Positions 1 to 9,064 of a stretch of 45,851 nucleotides of DNA are shown one piece after another (within the stretch, counting starts at the first letter, position 1; each line of letters begins with the position of its first letter). The notes beneath the pieces were generated by a model that worked only from the letters and a program-made list of their open reading frames with translations, was not told the DNA's origin and did not search any database. Source of the DNA: Acidobacteriota bacterium (GTDB taxonomy: Bacteria; Acidobacteriota; Aminicenantia; Aminicenantales; Aminicenantaceae); assembly GCA_018894615.1 (NCBI GenBank), contig JAHIPL010000037.1:1-45851 (forward strand). Direction: 5' to 3'. The position numbers were made by a program, and so were the translations under genes.

Positions 1-2382
1 ATGAACATCCCCTCCTTCGAGCACGAAAGCTACGAGGCCGATGATCTCCTGGGCGCCCTGGCCTGTCACGCAGCGGCATTCCATCTGATAACAGTGCTTG
101 TCTCAACAGACAAGGATCTCCTCCAATTGATCGACGAAAACACCATGATGTACAATCCGGCCAAGGAGATCTACATCGGGAAAAAGGATGTCGTTGATTA
201 TTTCGGTGTTCGCTCGGACCAGGTTGCGGATGTTCTTGCCCTCTGGGGAGATGCTTCAGACAACATTCCCGGAGTGCCGGGGGTGGGAGAAAAAACAGCT
301 AAATCACTTATTACGGAATTCGGTTCGCTCGATGCCATCCTGAAACATCCCGAACGAATCAACAATCCGCGCCTTCAAACCAAAATCGCAGAAAACCTGG
401 AAATCCTCAAACTCAGCCGGCAGCTCGTCGCCATCGCCTGTGATGCCCCGGTCGAATTCGATCTGGAATCTCTGCGGCGCGGATCACCGGACAATGACAT
501 TCTGATCCCCCTGCTGAAGGAAATGGAGTTCTCCGGATTTTTATCGGAAGCGACAAAAACAAAAACGACCGATAAGACGGAATACCGCGCTATTCTGGAC
601 GCCTCTTCTCTCCAGGCCCTGGCCGACAGAATCAGAAAGACAGGGTTTGTCGCTCTGGATACGGAAACGGACAATCGTTCTCCCACAAGGGCCAGGCTCG
701 TCGGCATGTCGTTTTGCCTTGAACCCGGCGAGGCCTATTATCTGCCTATCGGGCATGATTACGAGGGCGCGCCGAACCAGGTTCCTTTCCAAACCGTTCG
801 CTCCATTCTGAGCGAAATTCTGGAATCCCCTGCTATCCGTAAACATGGACAGAATATTAAATACGACGCCATCGTTCTCAGGAATGCGGGATTCGATCTT
901 CAGGGAATCGATCTCGATTCCATGATCTTGTCCTACCTGGTTGAACCCAACCAGGGAAAACACGGCCTCGGCCGGCTCGCTGCCGCCCACCTCGGCCTGC
1001 CCACCATTCAATACAGCGATGTTGTGGGGCGGGGTAAAAATGAAGTCACCATGAACGCGGTCCCCATCGACACGGTGACGCCATACGCCTGCCAGGACGC
1101 GGATTTCGCCCTGCGGCTCGTAGGGCACCTGTGGCCGGAAGTGGAGAGGCAAAAACTGGAGCCCGTCTACCGAGAACTGGAACAACCGCTCATTCCTGTT
1201 CTTGCCGACATGGAGCAGTGGGGGATGAAGGTGGACGGGGAAAAGCTGCGGAACCTGTCGGAAGAACTCCAGGAAGAGATGAGCCGCCTGCAGATCAAAA
1301 TTTTTGAAATCAGCGGCGAAGAATTCAATTTGAATTCCCCGCAGCAGCTGGCCCGGATTCTTTTTGAAAAGCTAAGGCTTCCTCCCTCGCGAAAGACAAA
1401 GGTGACCCGGGAATATTCCACCGGCCTTGCCGTTCTCCAGGGCCTGGCTCCCAGGCATCCGATCGCCAAACAGATGCTGGAATACCGACAGTTGGCCAAG
1501 CTGAAATCCGGATATGCCGATGCCCTCCCTCAGCTCATTCATCCCCGGACGGGGCGGATTCACACCTCCTACAACCAGACCGTTGCCGCCACCGGCAGGC
1601 TGTCCAGCAGCGATCCCAATCTTCAGAACATTCCGGCCAGAGGAGAGATGGGGATCCGTTTCCGTGAAGCATTCATTCCTGAAGCGGGCCGCCTGTTTTT
1701 ATCCGCCGATTACGCCCAGATCGAACTCCGCGTCCTGGCCCACCTCTCTGAAGATCCCCGTCTGATCGGGGCGTTTAAAAGCGATCGCGACATCCACAGC
1801 GAAACGGCCGACCATGTGTTCGGACAGATGATCGGGCTGCCGGAGGGAGAGGCTCGGAGACGGGCCAAGATCATCAATTTCAGCATCATCTACGGCGCCT
1901 CGGCCTACTCTCTCGCAGGAGAACTGGGGACCTCGACTTCGGAAGCCCAGGCATTCATCGACCTTTACTACGAGCAGTTCCCCAGGGTCCGCGCCTTTCT
2001 GGACGGCACTGTGGATGAAGCGCGGGAGAGGGGCTTTTCCACAACACTGTTCGGCCGAACCCGCCCAATCCCGGAGCTGCGTCAGAAAAACAAAACCGTC
2101 CAGCAGGCAGGGCGGCGCATCGCTCTCAACACGCCCATCCAGGGAACGGCCGCCGACCTTATCAAAAAAGCCATGATCGATATCTGGAGGGAGATGAAAA
2201 AGAAAGGCCTGCAGTCCACCATGGTCCTTCAGGTCCATGATGAACTGGTCTTTGAAGTTCCGGACAAGGAGCAGGTCATCATGGAAGAGCTGGTCCGGGA
2301 CCGAATGGAAAATGTCCATCCACTCCATGTCCCCTTGCAGGTCCACCTCGGCTGGGGCGTCAACTGGGCGGAGGCAAAATAA
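1..2382 (+). CDS. polA: DNA polymerase I, 5'-truncated by the window edge
   Basis: Replication and repair polymerase with 5' nuclease, 3'-5' exonuclease and polymerase domains. The reading frame is open to base 1. The first visible residues (EADDLLG at 13-19) match the middle of the 5' nuclease domain, so roughly 100 N-terminal residues lie outside the window and the ATG at base 1 is internal. The helix-hairpin-helix follows (SDNIPGVPGVGEKTA). The proofreading domain keeps its acidic residues: DTETD (Exo I), NIKYD (Exo II) and YACQDAD (Exo III), unlike Taq-type enzymes. Polymerase motifs A (DYAQIELR), B (RRRAKIINFSIIYG) and C (VHDEL) are present; the O-helix has Phe where dideoxynucleotide-tolerant enzymes have Tyr. 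The gene ends 3 bases before the stop codon of the convergent neighbour. Confidence 0.97.
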   Translation: MNIPSFEHESYEADDLLGALACHAAAFHLITVLVSTDKDLLQLIDENTMMYNPAKEIYIGKKDVVDYFGVRSDQVADVLALWGDASDNIPGVPGVGEKTAKSLITEFGSLDAILKHPERINNPRLQTKIAENLEILKLSRQLVAIACDAPVEFDLESLRRGSPDNDILIPLLKEMEFSGFLSEATKTKTTDKTEYRAILDASSLQALADRIRKTGFVALDTETDNRSPTRARLVGMSFCLEPGEAYYLPIGHDYEGAPNQVPFQTVRSILSEILESPAIRKHGQNIKYDAIVLRNAGFDLQGIDLDSMILSYLVEPNQGKHGLGRLAAAHLGLPTIQYSDVVGRGKNEVTMNAVPIDTVTPYACQDADFALRLVGHLWPEVERQKLEPVYRELEQPLIPVLADMEQWGMKVDGEKLRNLSEELQEEMSRLQIKIFEISGEEFNLNSPQQLARILFEKLRLPPSRKTKVTREYSTGLAVLQGLAPRHPIAKQMLEYRQLAKLKSGYADALPQLIHPRTGRIHTSYNQTVAATGRLSSSDPNLQNIPARGEMGIRFREAFIPEAGRLFLSADYAQIELRVLAHLSEDPRLIGAFKSDRDIHSETADHVFGQMIGLPEGEARRRAKIINFSIIYGASAYSLAGELGTSTSEAQAFIDLYYEQFPRVRAFLDGTVDEARERGFSTTLFGRTRPIPELRQKNKTVQQAGRRIALNTPIQGTAADLIKKAMIDIWREMKKKGLQSTMVLQVHDELVFEVPDKEQVIMEELVRDRMENVHPLHVPLQVHLGWGVNWAEAK

Positions 2383-2385
2383 CGA

Positions 2386-3510
2386 TTACAGGGATTTCTG
2401 GTAAATGCGGTATTTTTTGTAAAGCTTTCCGCCCATCCGGACCATTTCACCCCTGACCTTTACATTGCTTTCCAGTTCGTGATGCGTGTCCATCAATTCA
2501 AATCCGCCCGTGATGGCCGAGTCGATCATCGCCACTCCCATCAGGACATCGACACCACGGCCCTGGTGTTCGGGTTTGATGGAGCCGATAAAAAGCTGTA
2601 AGATCTTCGTCCTTTTCTGGGCGCGCAGAATTTTAAATATGCCGAAGGGGAGGATCCGCCCGCGAGCCCTCTTGATTCCTTCCGTTATGTCGGGAATTCC
2701 GACGACGAATCCGATCACCTCTTCACCAGCGGTTACGACTTTGACAAAACGGGGGTCAAGGATGGTCATGTATTTCCCGGCGAAATCCTTCATTTCCGCT
2801 TCATTCAGGGGCGTGTAGCCGTAGATGTTGCTGACGGTGTAGCACTCGTTCATCAACTTGAGGACCGGGATGATCCAGGGTTTGATTTCCTTTTTCTTTT
2901 TAAATTCAATGAGTGTATATTTCCCTTTTCGCACAACGCGATCATGGATCTTATTGTAGAACTCGGGCAGTTCTCTTGGAACAACGATCTTGTATACAAA
3001 ATAGTCCACCTCTTTCGTATAGCCAAGATCCTCGATATAGCCCGGCATCCAATCGAAATTGTGGTTGGTCACCAGGGCCGCCCGATGCTCAAATCCTTCG
3101 ATCTGAAAACCCTCCGGATCCTGGTCGGTGAACCCGTGGGGGCCGGCGATTTTTGTCATCCCCTTTTCCCTTGCCCAATCCTCCACCTTTTTGATCAGGG
3201 CATTGACAACCTCTCTATCCTCGTACGTTTCCAGAAAGGAAAAACGGGCGGCTTTCTCATTTTTCATTTCGTTGTATCGGCGGTTGATGATCCCCATGCA
3301 GCGGCCGACCAGGCGCCCGTCCCTGTAGGCAAGGAGGCGGACGGCATCGCAGAAAGCAAAAGATTTGTTTTTTTTCGGATCATAAAACACCTTTTCGTCC
3401 ATATAAATGGGATGAACCCATGTGACATGATCCTTGTGTATCCTTTCAGGCAGATAGATAAAGTCCTTCAATTCCTTTTTCGTTTCTATTTCTTTGATTT
3501 GGACGGACAT
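2386..3510 (-). CDS. YghO-like GNAT-fold protein of unknown substrate
   Basis: A 374-residue soluble protein with the look of the YghO/uncharacterised GNAT-related family: an N-terminal part beginning MSVQIKEIETKKELKDF, a central GPHGFTDQDPEGFQIEGF segment, and a C-terminal acetyltransferase-like part (EVIGFVVGIPDI, then KPEHQGRGVDVLMG resembling the acetyl-CoA-binding R/Q-x-x-G-x-G/A loop). The length agrees with YghO. No substrate can be read from the sequence. It is convergent with polA and divergent from rnfC. A GAGAGGGTGA Shine-Dalgarno-like stretch precedes the ATG. The family assignment is moderate; the biochemical role is unknown. Confidence 0.75.
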   Translation of the reverse strand: MSVQIKEIETKKELKDFIYLPERIHKDHVTWVHPIYMDEKVFYDPKKNKSFAFCDAVRLLAYRDGRLVGRCMGIINRRYNEMKNEKAARFSFLETYEDREVVNALIKKVEDWAREKGMTKIAGPHGFTDQDPEGFQIEGFEHRAALVTNHNFDWMPGYIEDLGYTKEVDYFVYKIVVPRELPEFYNKIHDRVVRKGKYTLIEFKKKKEIKPWIIPVLKLMNECYTVSNIYGYTPLNEAEMKDFAGKYMTILDPRFVKVVTAGEEVIGFVVGIPDITEGIKRARGRILPFGIFKILRAQKRTKILQLFIGSIKPEHQGRGVDVLMGVAMIDSAITGGFELMDTHHELESNVKVRGEMVRMGGKLYKKYRIYQKSL

Positions 3511-3543
3511 GATGCTTTCACCCTCTCATTGAATTGCGAGTTA

Positions 3544-3573
3544 ATCCTATCTCACCCAAAATGCAAAAATCAA
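3544..3573 (-). promoter_or_regulatory. candidate promoter of the GNAT-fold gene
   Basis: On the minus strand, TTGATT (3568-3573) and TAGGAT (3544-3549) are separated by 18 bases, about 35 bases upstream of the start codon. Each box matches the sigma-70 consensus at four of six positions. Weak; found by eye only. Confidence 0.3.
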
Positions 3574-3631
3574 CAAAAACAATCGCGGCGGCGGCATCCG
3601 GACAAGCCCGGGGCGGAAAAAGGGCGAGGGG

Positions 3632-3661
3632 TTGACAAGGATTACGGAGTGGTAATACACT
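3632..3661 (+). promoter_or_regulatory. candidate sigma-70 promoter of the rnf operon
   Basis: A perfect TTGACA (3632-3637) is followed after 18 bases by TACACT (3656-3661), a four-of-six match to TATAAT; an alternative -10, TAATAC at 3653, gives a 15-base spacer. It lies about 45 bases upstream of rnfC and is the only plausible promoter seen before the eight-gene run, so it may serve the whole operon. Confidence 0.5.
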
Positions 3662-3707
3662 TTAGAATTCTCTTTTTTAGAGGAAAAGAACGGAGTTTTG
3701 AACAACA

Positions 3708-5027
3708 ATGAGAGCAAAAACGTTTCCCCGCGGGATCCATCCTCCGGAGTTCAAAAGCCTTTCCGAACATCTTGCATTCGAAACTCTTCCGGCCCCGGAT
3801 AAGGTCTATATTCCTCTCCACCAGCATTTCGGCGCCCCGGCCAAATCGCTCGTCAATAAAGGGGACGAGGTGCTGGTCGGTCAAAAAATCGGAGAGGCGC
3901 CCGCCCTGTTTTCCGCCGACGTTCATTCCAGCGTCTCCGGAAAAGTCCTGGCCGTAGAGCCCTACATCCACCCCGCCGGGAGGCCCGTCCTCTCCGTCGC
4001 CATTCAAAACAACGGAGAAGACCGCCGAGTGGACCCGGGCGACATTCCTGCGGATCCCACGGCCTTGAGCGCGGAAGAAATCAGGAAAAAAGTCAAGGAA
4101 GCCGGAGTCGTCGGAATGGGAGGCGCCGCCTTTCCCACTGCGGTCAAACTGTCTCCTCCCAAAGACAAGCCCATCGATACGGTGATCATCAACGGGTGTG
4201 AATGCGAACCCGTGCTTACCGCCGACCACCGCCTGATGCTCGAGTTCCCGGAAGACATCATCAACGGCGCCCTGCTCGTCCGGAAGGCGACGGGAGCCGC
4301 CCGGATCATCATCGGCGTGGAGAACAACAAAAAAGACGCCCTCGATCTGCTGCGGAAGAAAGCGGCCGGAACGGGGATTGAGGTGGAAACGGTCAAAACC
4401 AAATACCCCCAGGGGGCCGAAAAAAACCTGATCTCCGCGATCCTTAAACGAGAGGTCCCCAAGGGCGGGCTTCCCTTTGATGTGGGTGTCGTGGTGCAGA
4501 ATGTGGCCACAGCCAAGGCCGTTTGGGATGCGGTCGCCCGCAACCTCCCCCTGTACGAACGCCCCCTCACCGTTTCCGGCCCCATGGTTACCACCCCAAA
4601 AAATCTGATCGTCAGAATCGGAACACCCTTTCAGGCGGTCCTCGATTCCTGCGGAGGAATCAACGGCGAAGCGGACACTCTGATCATGGGGGGCCCGATG
4701 ATGGGCCTGTCCCAGTGGACGGCCGATGTTCCCGTGATCAAGGGGACGAGCGGCATCCTTCTCTGGAAGATGGACAGGTCCCCCCGGGAATATGCGTGCA
4801 TCCGCTGCTCCCGGTGTGTGGACCACTGCCCGATGGGACTCGTCCCCACTCAGATCATGAAACTCGTCAAATACGATCACCTGGAAAAAGCGGAAACCTG
4901 GGGGGCCCAGGACTGCGTGGAATGCGGAAGCTGTCAGTACGGCTGTCCGGCAAAAATTCCTCTCGTCCACTGGATCCGCCTCGGCAAAAATAAAATAATC
5001 AGCATTAAAAAGAAAAAGAGCGCCTGA
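3708..5027 (+). CDS. rnfC: Rnf electron transport complex subunit C
   Basis: RnfC is the peripheral NADH-side subunit of the Rnf complex, which couples electron transfer between ferredoxin and NAD to H+ or Na+ transport. The 439-residue protein has the N-terminal RnfC barrel region, the glycine-rich GMGGAAFPTAVKL nucleotide/FMN-binding segment near residues 131-143, and two C-terminal [4Fe-4S] motifs of the form CxxCxxCxxxCP at Cys364/367/370/374 and Cys403/406/409/413. It is a short RnfC without the long repetitive tail of gammaproteobacterial RsxC. It opens the operon, and its TGA overlaps the rnfD ATG by one base (TGATG). Confidence 0.96.
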   Translation: MRAKTFPRGIHPPEFKSLSEHLAFETLPAPDKVYIPLHQHFGAPAKSLVNKGDEVLVGQKIGEAPALFSADVHSSVSGKVLAVEPYIHPAGRPVLSVAIQNNGEDRRVDPGDIPADPTALSAEEIRKKVKEAGVVGMGGAAFPTAVKLSPPKDKPIDTVIINGCECEPVLTADHRLMLEFPEDIINGALLVRKATGAARIIIGVENNKKDALDLLRKKAAGTGIEVETVKTKYPQGAEKNLISAILKREVPKGGLPFDVGVVVQNVATAKAVWDAVARNLPLYERPLTVSGPMVTTPKNLIVRIGTPFQAVLDSCGGINGEADTLIMGGPMMGLSQWTADVPVIKGTSGILLWKMDRSPREYACIRCSRCVDHCPMGLVPTQIMKLVKYDHLEKAETWGAQDCVECGSCQYGCPAKIPLVHWIRLGKNKIISIKKKKSA

Positions 5028-6001
5028 TGTCGAGCAACTCCTTTTTCCTCAAATCGTCTCCTCATTTCAGGGACGGGGATTCCGTGCCGAAGATCATGTA
5101 CACGGTGGTTATCGCCCTCGCGCCGGCCGTGGCGGCCTCGGTCTATTATTTCCGCTGGAGGGCGGCCGCACTCTACATCACCTGCCTGGCCGCCTGCCTC
5201 ATCACAGAAGCCCTCTTCCTCAAATTCCGGAAAAAACCCATGTTTTCCCTCTGGGACGGGTCGGCCGTCATCACGGGGCTTCTTCTGGCCATGGTGCTGC
5301 CTCCTTCCATTGCCCTCGACTCTGCAGCCATCGGAGGTGTCGTTGCCATTGCGCTCGGAAAACAGGTTTTCGGAGGCCTGGGATACAACATTTTTAATCC
5401 GGCCCTGGTCGGCCGCGCCTTTCTTCAGACGGCGTTTCCCGTCGCCATGACCTCATGGATGCCGACGGCCGCGCTGAAAGCGGACCTGGCCACCTTTGCC
5501 ACGCCCCTTGGAAACCTGAAATTTCAGGACGCCGTCTCCCAGGGAACGCTGTCGCCCCTAAAGGATCTGTTCGTAGGCAACGTCGGAGGATGCATGGGAG
5601 AAACCTCCGCCCTGGCCCTCCTGATCGGCGCCGCCTTTCTTCTCTACAAGCGGGCGATCGACTGGCGGATTCCCGCCGGGATCACCGGAACGCTGATCGT
5701 TTTCACCGGAATTTTCTGGCTGGGCGCCCCTGACCGTTACGCCTCCCCGGCTTTTCACCTTCTTGCCGGCGGACTCTTGATCGGTGCGTTTTTTATGGCA
5801 ACGGACATGGTCTCTTCTCCCGTCACGCCCAAGGCGACCTGGATTTACGCTGCCGGCATCGGCCTCGTCATCGGCCTTATCCGCCTTTTCGGAGGATTCC
5901 CTGAAGGCGTCATGTACGCCATTTTATTCATGAACACGTTTGTCCCCCTGCTCAACCGATTTACTCGGCCGCGCATCCTTGGCGAAAGGAGGGCGCCATG
6001 A
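5027..6001 (+). CDS. rnfD: Rnf electron transport complex subunit D
   Basis: Integral membrane subunit of the Rnf complex, homologous to NqrB, that carries flavin and takes part in transmembrane electron and ion transfer. The 324-residue protein is mostly hydrophobic helices, starting with SPHFRDGDSVPKIMY near the N-terminus. Family landmarks are GYNIFNPALVGRAF (119-132), a TFATPLG segment (156-162) whose Thr159 aligns with the covalently FMN-bound threonine of the family (alignment from memory), and GETSALALLIG (191-201). The last helices end in FMATDMVSSPVTP-type sequence typical of RnfD. The end overlaps rnfG in ATGA. Confidence 0.95.
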   Translation: MSSNSFFLKSSPHFRDGDSVPKIMYTVVIALAPAVAASVYYFRWRAAALYITCLAACLITEALFLKFRKKPMFSLWDGSAVITGLLLAMVLPPSIALDSAAIGGVVAIALGKQVFGGLGYNIFNPALVGRAFLQTAFPVAMTSWMPTAALKADLATFATPLGNLKFQDAVSQGTLSPLKDLFVGNVGGCMGETSALALLIGAAFLLYKRAIDWRIPAGITGTLIVFTGIFWLGAPDRYASPAFHLLAGGLLIGAFFMATDMVSSPVTPKATWIYAAGIGLVIGLIRLFGGFPEGVMYAILFMNTFVPLLNRFTRPRILGERRAP

Positions 6002-6603
6002 ACGTGACGGCTCGAATGATTTTCGTGCTGACCACCGTGGGCCTGATCTCCGGCGCCCTGCTGGCAACGGTCGGAATGCTGACCCAGGAACGAATCGATC
6101 TGAACAAACAGCGGGAGATCGAAGCGGCCATCCTTCAGGTTGTCCCGGGAACGCAATCGAGCCAAACAGTGTTCGAGCAGGACGGCATAACGGTCTATGC
6201 CGGATCGGATGGACAGGGAAACCTGCTGGGCTATGCCGTCCTGGCATCGGGAACGGGATTTCAGGACATCATCACCCTCATGTTCGGAACAAATCCCGAC
6301 CTCTCCGTCATCTCGAAGCTGACGATTCTGGATCAGAAGGAAACGCCCGGCCTGGGCGCCAACATCACGTCCCGGGACATGTTTCTGAAATACTGGGACA
6401 ATAAGGACAGCGTGAATCCGCTGACCCTGCACAAGCCGGCCGTCCGCACGGCCGGAGAGCTGGGCCCCGGTGAAATCAACACCATCACCGGGGCGACCAT
6501 TTCTTCGGAAAAAGTCCTTCAGATCGTCAATGAATCACTGAACGCAGTGAAAAACTTGAACAACGAAGGCAAACTCGAAAAAGAGGACAAACATGGCCGC
6601 TAA
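5998..6603 (+). CDS. rnfG: Rnf electron transport complex subunit G (covalent FMN)
   Basis: RnfG is a periplasm-facing flavoprotein anchored by one N-terminal helix (about residues 7-28). It carries FMN on a threonine, attached by ApbE. The 201-residue sequence has the FMN-binding domain with TPGLGANI (117-124) and the flavinylation site TGATISS (164-170); Thr167 is the expected acceptor. A strong AAAGGAGGG Shine-Dalgarno precedes the ATG, which overlaps the rnfD stop (ATGA). The needed transferase, ApbE, is encoded at 14077-15018. The C-terminal 20 residues are charged and overlap rnfE by 11 bases. Confidence 0.95.
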   Translation: MNVTARMIFVLTTVGLISGALLATVGMLTQERIDLNKQREIEAAILQVVPGTQSSQTVFEQDGITVYAGSDGQGNLLGYAVLASGTGFQDIITLMFGTNPDLSVISKLTILDQKETPGLGANITSRDMFLKYWDNKDSVNPLTLHKPAVRTAGELGPGEINTITGATISSEKVLQIVNESLNAVKNLNNEGKLEKEDKHGR

Positions 6604-7204
6604 AAGCATCACACAGGAATACCTCAAGGGACTGTGGGACGAAAACCCTGTTTTTCGCCAACTTCTCGGCATGTGCCCCATCCTGGCCGTCACCAACGCG
6701 GTCATCAACGGCATCGCCATGGGCCTGGCCACCGCCTTCGTCCTCGTTCTAAGCTCGCTGGTGGTCTCATCCATTAAAAAATTGATCCCCAGCCAGGTGC
6801 GGATCGCCAGTTATATCGTGGTCATCGCCACTTTCGTCACGATGGCCGACCGGTTTTTAGCCGCCTACTTCCCTCCTCTGTCCAAATCTCTCGGTCCCTA
6901 TGTTCCTCTCATTGTCGTCAACTGCATCATTCTCGGCCGGCAGGAGGCCTTTTCCTCCAAAAATTCCATCGGCCGGTCGATGATCGACGCCCTAGGGATG
7001 AGTACGGGATTTATTCTGGCGCTTCTGACGCTCAGTTCCATCAGAGAAATCCTCGGGACGGGAACGTTTCTCGGCCATCAGGTGCTGGGGGCCTGGTTCA
7101 AGCCCTGGATCATCATGATTCTACCGGCGGGCGCCTTCATCACCCTCGGCATTCTTCTGGCGCTTGCCATGTTCATCGAACAGAAAACCAAGGCAAGGAG
7201 TTGA
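6593..7204 (+). CDS. rnfE: Rnf electron transport complex subunit E
   Basis: RnfE is a multi-helix membrane subunit paired with RnfA in the ion-conducting core. The 203-residue sequence starts with the family pattern of a soluble helix then NPVFRQLLGMCPILAVTN, and contains VPLIVVNCIILGRQEAF and the SIREILG segment, all standard for RsxE/RnfE. The conserved Cys in GMCP and VNC are the family residues proposed to bind an intramembrane iron-sulfur centre together with RnfA (established for Rnf/Nqr; assigned here by similarity). The start lies inside the rnfG end. Confidence 0.95.
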   Translation: MAAKSITQEYLKGLWDENPVFRQLLGMCPILAVTNAVINGIAMGLATAFVLVLSSLVVSSIKKLIPSQVRIASYIVVIATFVTMADRFLAAYFPPLSKSLGPYVPLIVVNCIILGRQEAFSSKNSIGRSMIDALGMSTGFILALLTLSSIREILGTGTFLGHQVLGAWFKPWIIMILPAGAFITLGILLALAMFIEQKTKARS

Positions 7205-7206
7205 GC

Positions 7207-7782
7207 GTGGAACTTCTGATGATTTTTATATCAGCCATCCTGGTCAATAACTTCGTCCTCTACTATTTTCTCGGAATCTGCCCTTTTCTTGGTGTCAGCA
7301 AAAAAATCGATTCCGCCGTTTCGATGGGCCTGGCCGTCACGTTTGTGATGACCATCACGGCCGTTGTGTCCTGGATGATCAATCACTGGATCCTCATTCC
7401 GAACAAACTGGAGTATCTGCAGATCGTGACTTTCATCCTGGTCATCGCCTCTCTGGTCCAGCTTGTCGAAATGTTTATCCGAAAAATCAGCCCTCCGCTT
7501 TACCAGGCGCTTGGCATCTATCTTCCGCTCATCACCACAAACTGTGCCATTATGGGGCTGGCCCTGATCGCCGCCCTTAAAGAATATAACTTCGCCACGA
7601 CCGTCATTTTCGGGATCGGCTCCGGAGTCGGATTCACGCTGGCCATCGTCCTCATGGCCGGCATCCGCGAGCAGCTTGATGTGTCCGATGTCCCTCGTCC
7701 TCTCAAAGGAGCCGGCATCGCTCTCATCGTGGCGGGAATCATGGCCCTGGCCTTCCAGGGTTTTTCAGGAATGATAAAATAA
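7207..7782 (+). CDS. rnfA: Rnf electron transport complex subunit A
   Basis: RnfA is the six-helix membrane partner of RnfE. The protein reads MELLMIFISAILVNNFVLYY, then FLGICPFLGV and LPLITTNCAIMG, the conserved Cys-containing segments that mirror those in RnfE. The start is chosen as GTG at 7207 because AGGAG at 7196-7200 is six bases away, whereas an in-frame TTG at 7201 directly abuts that AGGAG. From GTG the protein is 191 residues and matches the usual RnfA N-terminus. Its stop overlaps the rnfB ATG by one base (TAATG). Confidence 0.94.
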   Translation: MELLMIFISAILVNNFVLYYFLGICPFLGVSKKIDSAVSMGLAVTFVMTITAVVSWMINHWILIPNKLEYLQIVTFILVIASLVQLVEMFIRKISPPLYQALGIYLPLITTNCAIMGLALIAALKEYNFATTVIFGIGSGVGFTLAIVLMAGIREQLDVSDVPRPLKGAGIALIVAGIMALAFQGFSGMIK

Positions 7783-8621
7783 TGAGCCTCCTCATACCGA
7801 TTCTGACAATGGGGATCCTGGGGCTTCTGTTTTCTGTTGGACTGGCGGTGGCTTATCAGAAACTGAAGGTGGACGTGGATCCAAAAATTGAAAAGGTTTC
7901 GGAAGCCCTTCCCCAGGCCAACTGCGGGGCCTGCGGATTCAGCGGATGCGCGGCCTTCGCCGAAGCGGTCGTGGCCGGGAAGGCGGAAGCCAGCGGTTGT
8001 CCGGTCGGAGGAGAGGAAACCGCTCAGGCTGTCGCCGATATCCTGGGCCAAGCCGCGGGAAGCGTCGTTAAAAAGATGGCCCGCATCCACTGCCGCGGCA
8101 CAAAGGAAGCGGCTCTTGCCCGGGGTGAATATGAGGGCATTCCTTCCTGTACCGCCGCCAACCTGATCGGAGGAAACAAGCAGTGCTCGTACGGCTGCAT
8201 GGGATTCGGCGATTGCGTCAACGCCTGCCTGTTCGACGCCATCGTCATCAGCGAAAACGGCCTGCCCGTCGTTTCGGAAGAGAAATGCACGGCCTGTGGA
8301 AAATGTGTGGATGCCTGCCCCCGTGGAATCATCTCGCTGCAGCCCCTTGCCGAGAACATGATGGTGTTCTGCCGGTCCCTGGACATTGGGAAAACGGCCC
8401 GCAAGGTGTGTAAGACGGCTTGTATCGCCTGCGGCATCTGTGCCAGGGCCTGCCCCGACGGAATCGTGATGGAAAACAACCTGGCCGTCATCAAGGATAA
8501 AAGCAAGATCGAACACGAGCAAATCCCGGCCATCGAAAAGTGCCCGACAAATGCCATCGGGCGTATTCACAGAAAGCCGGACGTCGACGCGCCTCCGCAG
8601 GAATCGCAGGAATCAGCATAG
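7782..8621 (+). CDS. rnfB: Rnf electron transport complex subunit B (ferredoxin-like)
   Basis: RnfB takes electrons from ferredoxin through several iron-sulfur clusters. The 279-residue protein has an N-terminal membrane helix (about 4-25), a four-cysteine cluster domain (Cys48, Cys51, Cys56, Cys73), and a ferredoxin part with two CxxCxxCxxxCP motifs (CTACGKCVDACP and CIACGICARACP), plus further Cys residues in CSYGCMGFGDCVNAC. The C-terminus IEKCPTNAIGRI is typical. It closes the six-subunit set; rseC starts 10 bases later. Confidence 0.96.
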   Translation: MSLLIPILTMGILGLLFSVGLAVAYQKLKVDVDPKIEKVSEALPQANCGACGFSGCAAFAEAVVAGKAEASGCPVGGEETAQAVADILGQAAGSVVKKMARIHCRGTKEAALARGEYEGIPSCTAANLIGGNKQCSYGCMGFGDCVNACLFDAIVISENGLPVVSEEKCTACGKCVDACPRGIISLQPLAENMMVFCRSLDIGKTARKVCKTACIACGICARACPDGIVMENNLAVIKDKSKIEHEQIPAIEKCPTNAIGRIHRKPDVDAPPQESQESA

Positions 8622-8631
8622 GCAGGACAGC

Positions 8632-9063
8632 ATGAGGGACAAAGGAACCGTGGTCGAAACATATGAAGGAATGGCCAGGGTCGAGGTCCGCTGTCTCAGC
8701 GCCTGCCATGACTGTTCCGCCCACTCTCTCTGCATCGGCCACCATCACTCCCGCGGCCTGATTTCCGCCCGCAACCCTCTCCGGGCCGCCGCCGGAGATG
8801 AAGTGGAGATCTTCGTCCCCGAATCCTCTTACAATCGGGCTCTTATCCTTCTTTTCGGCGGTCTGCTGGCGGCAATTCTTCTGGGGCTTGCGGGCGGATA
8901 CCTCCTGGGGAGCACGGTGAAGATTCCCGCGGAAACGGCGTCCGTTCTGGGGCTGTTTCTCGGGCTTTCCGGGGGGGTCGCCGGCCTTGTGCCGGTGTTT
9001 AAAAAATGGAACAGAAACAAATTATTTCCCGTAATAACGGAAAATTACGGCAAAGGAGCATGA
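8632..9063 (+). CDS. rseC: RseC/MucC-type SoxR-reducing system protein
   Basis: RseC-family membrane protein. In E. coli RseC works with the Rsx (Rnf-type) complex in keeping SoxR reduced. The 143-residue protein starts MRDKGTVVETYEGMARVEV, has the conserved cysteine cluster CLSACHDCSAHSLC (C-x3-C-x2-C-x5-C), a small beta region, and two membrane helices separated by a short loop (about residues 65-85 and 100-120). The ATG at 8632 is preferred over an upstream in-frame ATG at 8551 that would run through the rnfB end and add unrelated sequence. No soxR is visible, so its partner here may be Rnf itself. Confidence 0.85.
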   Translation: MRDKGTVVETYEGMARVEVRCLSACHDCSAHSLCIGHHHSRGLISARNPLRAAAGDEVEIFVPESSYNRALILLFGGLLAAILLGLAGGYLLGSTVKIPAETASVLGLFLGLSGGVAGLVPVFKKWNRNKLFPVITENYGKGA

Positions 9064-9064
9064 C

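Noticed and set aside
3642-4970. A 442-codon open frame on the minus strand across rnfC
   Set aside because: It is the shadow of rnfC, which has full family motifs; the antisense product has no recognisable domain and its composition is that of reverse-read codons.
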